DNA of 27,868 nucleotides, taken from contig JBBDWM010000017.1 of NCBI GenBank assembly GCA_040902845.1, positions 1-27,868 on the forward strand, written 5' to 3'. How positions within the stretch are numbered: the stretch's first letter is position 1; every line of letters begins with the position of its first letter. The stretch is from JALYNX01 sp040902845 (GTDB lineage Bacteria > Actinomycetota > Acidimicrobiia > Spongiisociales > ZC4RG35). Below the pieces are notes generated by a model. The model was not told where the DNA came from and made no database searches. It worked only from the letters and a program-made list of their open reading frames with translations. This document shows positions 23,572-27,868 of the stretch, piece after piece. Position numbers and translations under genes: made by a program.

Positions 23572-24585
23572 TCAGCCGGCCAGCGTCGTCGTGGGCACCG
23601 CCCCGTCCTCCGGCGGCGGGGCCCCTTCCTCCCCCTCGACCCCTGGCTCCTCGGGGGCGACTCCACAATCGACCAGCGTCTGATCGGGATCCCCCCCGCC
23701 GAAACGAACTCGCTCGAACACCACGACGGCCGCCAGTTGCTCGGGGCTGAGAGAGGCGTGGGCCGGCATCTCCGCACCACTCCCACCCAGCGGCTTGTTG
23801 GTGTCCCCGTAGGTGGTCCGACCGGCAGCCTGAAAACCCCTGGTCCCGAGCCGCACCCACTCCATGTGATCTGTGCAGGCCCCGAAGGTGGTGAGCACAC
23901 CGGTAAGGGCGGGGCCGACGACCCCACCGCCACCCGCACCGTGACAACCGGCGCAAGTCGCGCCTTCTCCGTTGTAAACCCTCTCACCGAGTGCGAGATA
24001 GTCGGTGCCGCCACCCCCAACCCCGGACCCGGTGAACTCCGAGCCGTCACAGTTGACGATCTCACCGCTAACGACATCGGTTTGGAGCTCGGTGGCTTCC
24101 CCGCAGGTCCCGGTCGCTGATCCGCCCAACGCGAACAAGGCAAAGAGAGGGATGATCAACATCACCGCGGCCAGCCATCTGGGGAACACGAAGTTGGTCC
24201 GCTCCCGGATCCCAGCGGTGGGCACCGTGACCACCTCTGAGAGATTGGCCGCTTCGGCTGCCGACACCTCCGCAGGGACTGGCGCCCGGGTGGTGACGCC
24301 TGGTGGCGGTGCCGTGGTGACCGTCTCCGGTTCCGACGGCGGTGCGGCGACGGGCGTCTCGCCGACCGTGGGGGGCGCGCTGTCCCCCTGCTCTGCGGGG
24401 GGACCGGTCGGCGCCTCGCCGACCGAGGGGGGTGCGGACCCAGCCACCGAACCGCCGCCGGCCCACGCAGTGAGGACTTCGTCCACCGTCATCCCGGTGG
24501 CAGTGGCGCGAGCGGCGGCCGAGCGTAGGACCAGTGCCTCGGGCACTCCCAGAGCAGCGGCTGCGGCGGCGGTGAGGTCGCTCAC
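23572..24585 (-). CDS. Membrane-anchored monoheme cytochrome c with an N-terminal Ala-rich helical domain
   Basis: 337 aa from GTG 24585-24583, overlapping the CcoO-like stop by GTGA. Domains in order: a helical N-terminal domain (1-45: MSDLTAAAAAALG, VPEALVLRSA, GMTVDEVLTAWAGG); a Pro/Gly linker with repeats like PPSVGEAPTGPPAEQGD (46-100); a transmembrane helix (about 138-156, WLAAVMLIIPLFALFALGG); and a class I cytochrome c domain with heme motif CAGCH and Met ligand in GAEMPAHASLSPEQL. The acidic Pro/Thr tail may be unstructured. The N-terminal domain would lie in the cytoplasm and the heme outside. It is a likely electron donor or acceptor for the CcoN/CcoO-like pair. Confidence 0.9.
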   Translation of the reverse strand: MSDLTAAAAAALGVPEALVLRSAAARATATGMTVDEVLTAWAGGGSVAGSAPPSVGEAPTGPPAEQGDSAPPTVGETPVAAPPSEPETVTTAPPPGVTTRAPVPAEVSAAEAANLSEVVTVPTAGIRERTNFVFPRWLAAVMLIIPLFALFALGGSATGTCGEATELQTDVVSGEIVNCDGSEFTGSGVGGGGTDYLALGERVYNGEGATCAGCHGAGGGGVVGPALTGVLTTFGACTDHMEWVRLGTRGFQAAGRTTYGDTNKPLGGSGAEMPAHASLSPEQLAAVVVFERVRFGGGDPDQTLVDCGVAPEEPGVEGEEGAPPPEDGAVPTTTLAG

Positions 24586-25506
24586 GGTTGAGCCCCGGCT
24601 TCTGCACTTTCGGCCGTTGTCTCGTCACCCTCGTTCGGCGACTCCGCCTGACCCGGTGCCGCGGTTGTCGACTCGAAGAGATAGGCGGCGAGATCCCCCA
24701 GATCGGAACTGGACAAGACTGCTACGGGATGATCACCGGACCCGGTGATGATGGCTTCGATCTGAGTGCCACTGAGACGGGTGCCGACGTTGGAAAGGTC
24801 GGGCCCGAACCGACGTGTGCCCAGCACCTGGTTGGAGTCGTTGAGGGTCACCGCCCCCAGGCCGACATCAGAGATGATGGGACGGACCATCTGGGTGTGA
24901 CAGGACCCGCACCCCAGGTTCTGATAGATGTCCTGTCCCTGTTGCCCGGCCTCGCTGTAGCTGATCGCGCTGGTCCGGGCACCGGGGTTCTCGGTCGCGA
25001 TGGAGGGGCCGACCAGACCGACCAGCAAAACCGCTACGAAGAGCCCGACCACTCCTGCCAGAACTGTCAGCGGGCGGTCTGGTTCCCCGACCAGGATCGG
25101 TGGCTTGCCGGCAGGCAGGGGCCCAGATGGGGCAGCGGGCCGTGGGGTCGCGGGAGGCTGGATGTCCCCCTTCGCAGCGGGGGGAGCGGTTGGCGCCTCA
25201 CCCATCGAGGGGGGCGCGTTGTCCCCCTGCGGAGCGGGGGGACCGGTCGGCGTTTAGCCGCCCGAGGGGGGGGGTGCGCCACCGGCCCAGGCGGCGCGNN
25301 NNNNNNNNGGGGGGGGCGTTGTCCCCGTGCGGTGGGGGGGCACCGGTTGGGGTTTCGCCGACGGGGGGGGGTGCGCCTCCGGCCCAGGCGGCGAGGACCT
25401 CATCCACCGTCATTCCAGAGGCAGAGGCCCTGGCCTCGGCCGATCTCCTGACCAGCGACTCGGGTGTGCCCAGGGCGGCCGCTGCGGCGGCGAGCAGGTC
25501 ACTCAT
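24582..25506 (-). CDS. CcoO-like monoheme cytochrome c, interrupted by an assembly gap
   Basis: Starts at ATG 25506-25504 (ATGA overlap with the CcoN-like stop) with MSDLLAAAAAALGTPESLVR, the same domain as in the next gene, and a Pro/Gly linker. Ten N (25299-25308) interrupt the linker. An in-frame TAA (25256-25254) then precedes the rest. From ATG 25205 the frame is clean: linker, a transmembrane helix (LTVLAGVVGLFVAVLLVGLV) and a heme domain with LGCGSCHTQMVRP, very like CcoO, plus RRFGPDLSNVGTRLS. The usual SxMPxY axial-Met motif reads GDHPVAVLSS here. I treat the gap and stop as assembly errors in one gene. Two genes, or a real nonsense mutation, are alternatives. Confidence 0.75.
25203..25400. 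repeat. GC-rich hairpin repeats encoding Pro/Gly linkers; near-duplicate on both sides of the gap
   Basis: Units of the type GTCCCCCTGCGGAGCGGGGG (self-complementary arms) alternate with GGTCGGCG-like words. They encode APPxxGDxAPP and VGExPTGxPP in the cytochrome linkers. Bases 25213-25298 and 25309-25396 align almost end to end with small indels in G runs, as expected for two reads of one locus. A related unit lies at 24380-24430, and a partial one in nrdJ (about 12-32). Confidence 0.75.
25299..25308. other. Assembly gap (10 N)
   Basis: Ten undetermined bases inside the repeat linker of the CcoO-like gene. Ten is a placeholder length; the flanks suggest that the contigs may in fact overlap. 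Confidence 0.98.
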
Positions 25507-26975
25507 TCGGGATTGCCACCAACTGAGACCAGCCAGGTCCCCTGTTGTCCGTCGGCTCCGTAGACCAGTACTTCCTGAGGCACGGCCTTCCCCGAGGTCA
25601 CGGTTCCGATCACGGCCGAGGCGTATGCCAACTGTCCGAGAAAGGCGACGATCGCAAAGCCGAAGGCGATGAGGAGAAGGGGGTCGGCGGCGGCAGCCCC
25701 GGCGGCCCAACCGTCTCCGGCGTCTACATAGGCGGCGCTGTTCGAGCCGGCCAGCCACGAGTAGCCGCTGACGATCCCGGCCGCGGTCATCGTGACCAGC
25801 ACCCCGCCGACTCCGATCACGGTCAGTCGCAAAAAGGAACGGGCCCGTTTGGTTGACTGCATGGCTCGCCCTGTCACCCGGGGCAGAGCATCGAAGCTGA
25901 CACCGGCGACCAGCAACGGGCCGACGCCGAGCAGGCATGCGTACTCGATGGCTTCCCAGAACGAGGTCAGGGCCGTCACCGAGCCGATCGCTCGGAACGA
26001 GGCAAGGCTCGCCATCACCGCCACCACCACACCGAAGAAGGTGCCGATCACACCTGAGAAGACTCCAGGGCGATCCGTCACTCGATCCCAATGACCCTGA
26101 AGCGTGAGAGACACATTCGATGCGTTGGCGAGCGCACCGATCGGGAAGGCGAGACCAAGCGCCGCGGCGACAGCGTCGACCCACCCCGGGCCGGGGCCGA
26201 AGACCAGTTGGGCGACACCCCACCAGACCGCGGCGAAGCCGAGCGACCAGAAACCGGCCACGGCAAGTTGACGTGAGGCCAGAGCCACGTCGGCCTCCTT
26301 GACCAGGGTGTAGTAGAAGAGACCGGTTCCGACGGTGAACACCCACATCGTGACAAAACCCGCCGAGAAGAACAGACCTGAGTAGGCCTGGGTCAGGGAA
26401 TCGGCGATGGGGAGAGTCCCGATCACATGGGCGGCGAATAGGAGTGGAAGCCAGACCACGCCGCCGATCACGAACCAGAGAGTGACATAGGTCCGTTTCT
26501 CCCGACGGTGGGCGATCGTTCCCAGGGTGTTGAGGGCCGGCAATGAAAGAGCCAGCAACAGCGGGACGTCGAGCCACCATGGAAGGCCGAGTGGTTGCAA
26601 GCCATCTCCGAAACCGAAAGCGATCGCTCCTAACCCCGCGAGCACGAGGGCGACCAGGAGTACCAGCCCGCCGCGGGCCATTGCCCTGCTTTGCAGCGGG
26701 GCGCCGGTGAGCCGGGGCAGGACGTAGTAGACGCCCCCGAGCATCGAGATCACAAGGAAGCCGATCATCAAGGCGAGGTTGGCCATCGGCTCCAACCGGC
26801 CAAGGCTCATTGGCGATAGCCCGCCGAAACGCATGGCGAAGAGGGCGAGCAATTCGAGCAAACCGCCCAGGACCAGGAACACTGCTCCGACGAGAAAATG
26901 GGCCGCCGCTAGGCGATCCTCGTCGGCCCCGCCCCCGAGGAAGGCTCGAATGTCTGCTGATTGCCTGGTCGCCAC
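25503..26975 (-). CDS. CcoN-like (heme-copper oxidase subunit I fold) membrane protein without histidine ligands
   Basis: 490 aa from GTG 26975-26973, with about 12 hydrophobic segments. Resemblance to cbb3 subunit I is motif by motif: LAAAHFLVGAVFLVLGGLLE (first helix), LGRLEPMANLALMIGFLVIS (CcoN: GRLRPLHTNAV), FYYTLVKEADVALASRQLAV, and LTLQGHWDRVTDRP. Only four His exist (26, 156, 183, 295). The low-spin heme site reads PMAN. The GHNAV site reads YSGLFF (198-203). The HH pair of CuB reads AQ (255-256). THFTNWTVGHSHL reads TSFWEAIEYACLL. It therefore should bind no heme b, heme b3 or CuB and cannot reduce oxygen like CcoN. It probably serves as a scaffold or quinone-binding membrane subunit. 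Family assignment is by eye. Confidence 0.75.
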   Translation of the reverse strand: MATRQSADIRAFLGGGADEDRLAAAHFLVGAVFLVLGGLLELLALFAMRFGGLSPMSLGRLEPMANLALMIGFLVISMLGGVYYVLPRLTGAPLQSRAMARGGLVLLVALVLAGLGAIAFGFGDGLQPLGLPWWLDVPLLLALSLPALNTLGTIAHRREKRTYVTLWFVIGGVVWLPLLFAAHVIGTLPIADSLTQAYSGLFFSAGFVTMWVFTVGTGLFYYTLVKEADVALASRQLAVAGFWSLGFAAVWWGVAQLVFGPGPGWVDAVAAALGLAFPIGALANASNVSLTLQGHWDRVTDRPGVFSGVIGTFFGVVVAVMASLASFRAIGSVTALTSFWEAIEYACLLGVGPLLVAGVSFDALPRVTGRAMQSTKRARSFLRLTVIGVGGVLVTMTAAGIVSGYSWLAGSNSAAYVDAGDGWAAGAAAADPLLLIAFGFAIVAFLGQLAYASAVIGTVTSGKAVPQEVLVYGADGQQGTWLVSVGGNPE

Positions 26976-27138
26976 CGGATTCCTCGCTCAGGACAGGACG
27001 GCGGGAGCATAACTACTTCGGCGATTCGTTCCATGCTCGACCAAATCCCGGGCCGGCCCGATTCGGGTTCTCTAGGCGGGGCCCGGTTATGGTAGAAACG
27101 GCCCGACGGCCAGTTGATCCGCGCCTGAAACACCAGAG

Positions 27139-27771
27139 ATGTACCGACTCGCAGAACTGAGCGACAGCACCCGCAAGAAAGCCGGCTGGGGACTGCTTCT
27201 ACTTGGGACGGGCCTCCTCGTGGTCGGCGTCCTATGGATCCACTTCTCGAGTTTGGCCCTGACGGTCATCGTGGACGGTGGGGAAGTGCCCCTGGTCGTC
27301 GACTACTTCAACTGGTGGCCCCGGGGTGTTCTCTGGCAGGGCGCCGGGTATCTGGTGGTGTTCGCGGCATCTCAAATGATGGTTGGCGGCGCCGTCTTGC
27401 TCTGGGTGCTCAACCAGAGGATGACCTGGTCTCGTGCGTTGTTCACCGCCTATCTGACTTGGCTGGAACTGGTCATCATCTTCGGGATGGTTCCCTCCGA
27501 ATTTCTCAGCTTCGCCCAGACCGATCTCGATTGGTCTTCCCAGAGGGTCGCCCTCGTAGTGCCACCGATCCTCGTGCTGGGCAACAGCGTCGAGATCAGC
27601 TACGCAGTTCTCAAGGACTCGATCTCGATGGGCTACCACCTGGTGATGCTGGGGGTGGCAGCCGTGTTCACCCTCGAGGTGCAAAAGATGAGGAAGGGTC
27701 GCCCGGCGTCTGCGGAGAAGCCGGAGAAGAAGTCGCCCTACGGTCGTCCCCTGGTCAAGGGAGGCACCTGA
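27139..27771 (+). CDS. Integral membrane protein, unrecognised
   Basis: 210 aa, ATG 27139, divergent from the CcoN-like gene across 163 bases. It has about four to five transmembrane helices: KKAGWGLLLLGTGLLVVGVL, GVLWQGAGYLVVFAASQMMV, FTAYLTWLELVIIFGMVPSE and GYHLVMLGVAAVFTLEVQKM. The loop between the first two (LTVIVDGGEVPLVVDYFNWW) is probably extracytoplasmic. The C-terminal tail is basic and Pro-rich (EKKSPYGRPLVKGG). Two His (HFSS, GYHLVM) could bind heme but are not in a known cytochrome b pattern. Translationally coupled to the next gene (TGATG). It may belong with the cytochrome cluster; this is inferred from position. Confidence 0.75.
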   Translation: MYRLAELSDSTRKKAGWGLLLLGTGLLVVGVLWIHFSSLALTVIVDGGEVPLVVDYFNWWPRGVLWQGAGYLVVFAASQMMVGGAVLLWVLNQRMTWSRALFTAYLTWLELVIIFGMVPSEFLSFAQTDLDWSSQRVALVVPPILVLGNSVEISYAVLKDSISMGYHLVMLGVAAVFTLEVQKMRKGRPASAEKPEKKSPYGRPLVKGGT

Positions 27772-27868
27772 TGGTTCGTGGTGTCGTCGACGAAAACCCC
27801 CCGATTCGTGACGACTACCAGCTCGCGGTGGTCGAGGGCGACTATTTCACCGACAAACTCCGCCCCAA
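27771..27868 (+). CDS. Start of an unrecognised gene, cut by the window edge
   Basis: Thirty-two codons are visible from an ATG overlapping the preceding stop: MVRGVVDENPPIRDDYQLAV, then VEGDYFTDKLRP. The segment is acidic and soluble, with no signal peptide. Too little is present to name a family. The coupling says that it works with the upstream membrane protein. Confidence 0.6.
   Translation, partial: MVRGVVDENPPIRDDYQLAVVEGDYFTDKLRP

Noticed and set aside
25254..25256. TAA as a true end of a short gene upstream of the CcoO-like protein
   Set aside because: It lies in poor-quality repeat next to the N gap, and the parallel copy has a sense codon; assembly error is simpler.
25503..26975. 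Functional cbb3 terminal oxidase subunit I
   Set aside because: Only four His in the whole protein and none at the ligand positions, so oxygen reduction by the usual mechanism is not possible.

Overview
The window is high-GC DNA from an actinobacterium. Acidimicrobiia or a close relative is my inference, from gene content rather than any marker. The signs are a mycothiol-type glycosyltransferase next to a YbjN-like gene, a class II (B12) ribonucleotide reductase under NrdR boxes, a LutABC operon, an RsiG-like c-di-GMP-binding protein, GTG/TTG starts, and many ATGA/TGATG overlaps. A run of ten N at 25299-25308 shows that this is a draft scaffold.

Layout. 1-3652 (minus): nrdJ, running off the left edge and interrupted by a 138-residue mini-intein. 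Two NrdR boxes 31 bp apart lie upstream. 4032-6798 (plus): an OmpR-type response regulator, its histidine kinase, a small secreted helical protein and a small lipoprotein. 6882-7100: a probable ECF sigma-factor remnant. 7156-8657 (minus): a haloalkane-dehalogenase-like hydrolase and a YczE-type membrane protein. A perfect 20-bp inverted repeat separates these from 8760-12499 (plus): lutA, lutB, lutC and a membrane-anchored alpha/beta hydrolase whose nucleophile position is Gly. 12501-13885 (minus): a quinone oxidoreductase and a hypothetical protein. 13952-20145 (plus): a MoaD-like/membrane fusion, an M23 peptidase with coiled coil, the RsiG-like protein, a Rhizobium-type asparaginase, a GNAT-fold protein, an MshA-like glycosyltransferase and a YbjN-like protein. 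20509-22129 (minus): a CAP-domain secreted protein and a Clp1/Grc3-like P-loop protein. 22208-23564 (plus): a SAM hydroxide adenosyltransferase and a glutaredoxin-like protein. 23572-26975 (minus): a three-gene respiratory-like cluster. 27139 to the end (plus): a divergent membrane protein and the start of an unrecognised gene.

The most unusual part is the cluster at 23.6-27 kb. A CcoN-like polytopic protein (cbb3-oxidase subunit I fold, judged by motif alignment) has only four histidines in 490 residues. By my manual alignment it lacks every heme and CuB ligand. It is translationally coupled to a CcoO-like monoheme cytochrome c and to a second monoheme cytochrome c. Both cytochromes start with the same ~44-residue Ala-rich helical domain followed by a Pro/Gly repeat linker. 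This looks like a metal-free oxidase-subunit paralogue in an electron-transfer complex that I cannot name. The N gap and an apparent stop codon inside the CcoO-like gene are best explained by a mis-joined contig overlap.

Other points of interest are the intein at the redox cysteine of NrdJ, a sulfur-carrier-like domain whose Gly-Gly is buried in a fusion, and two copies of an RsiG-like motif with His in place of Gln.
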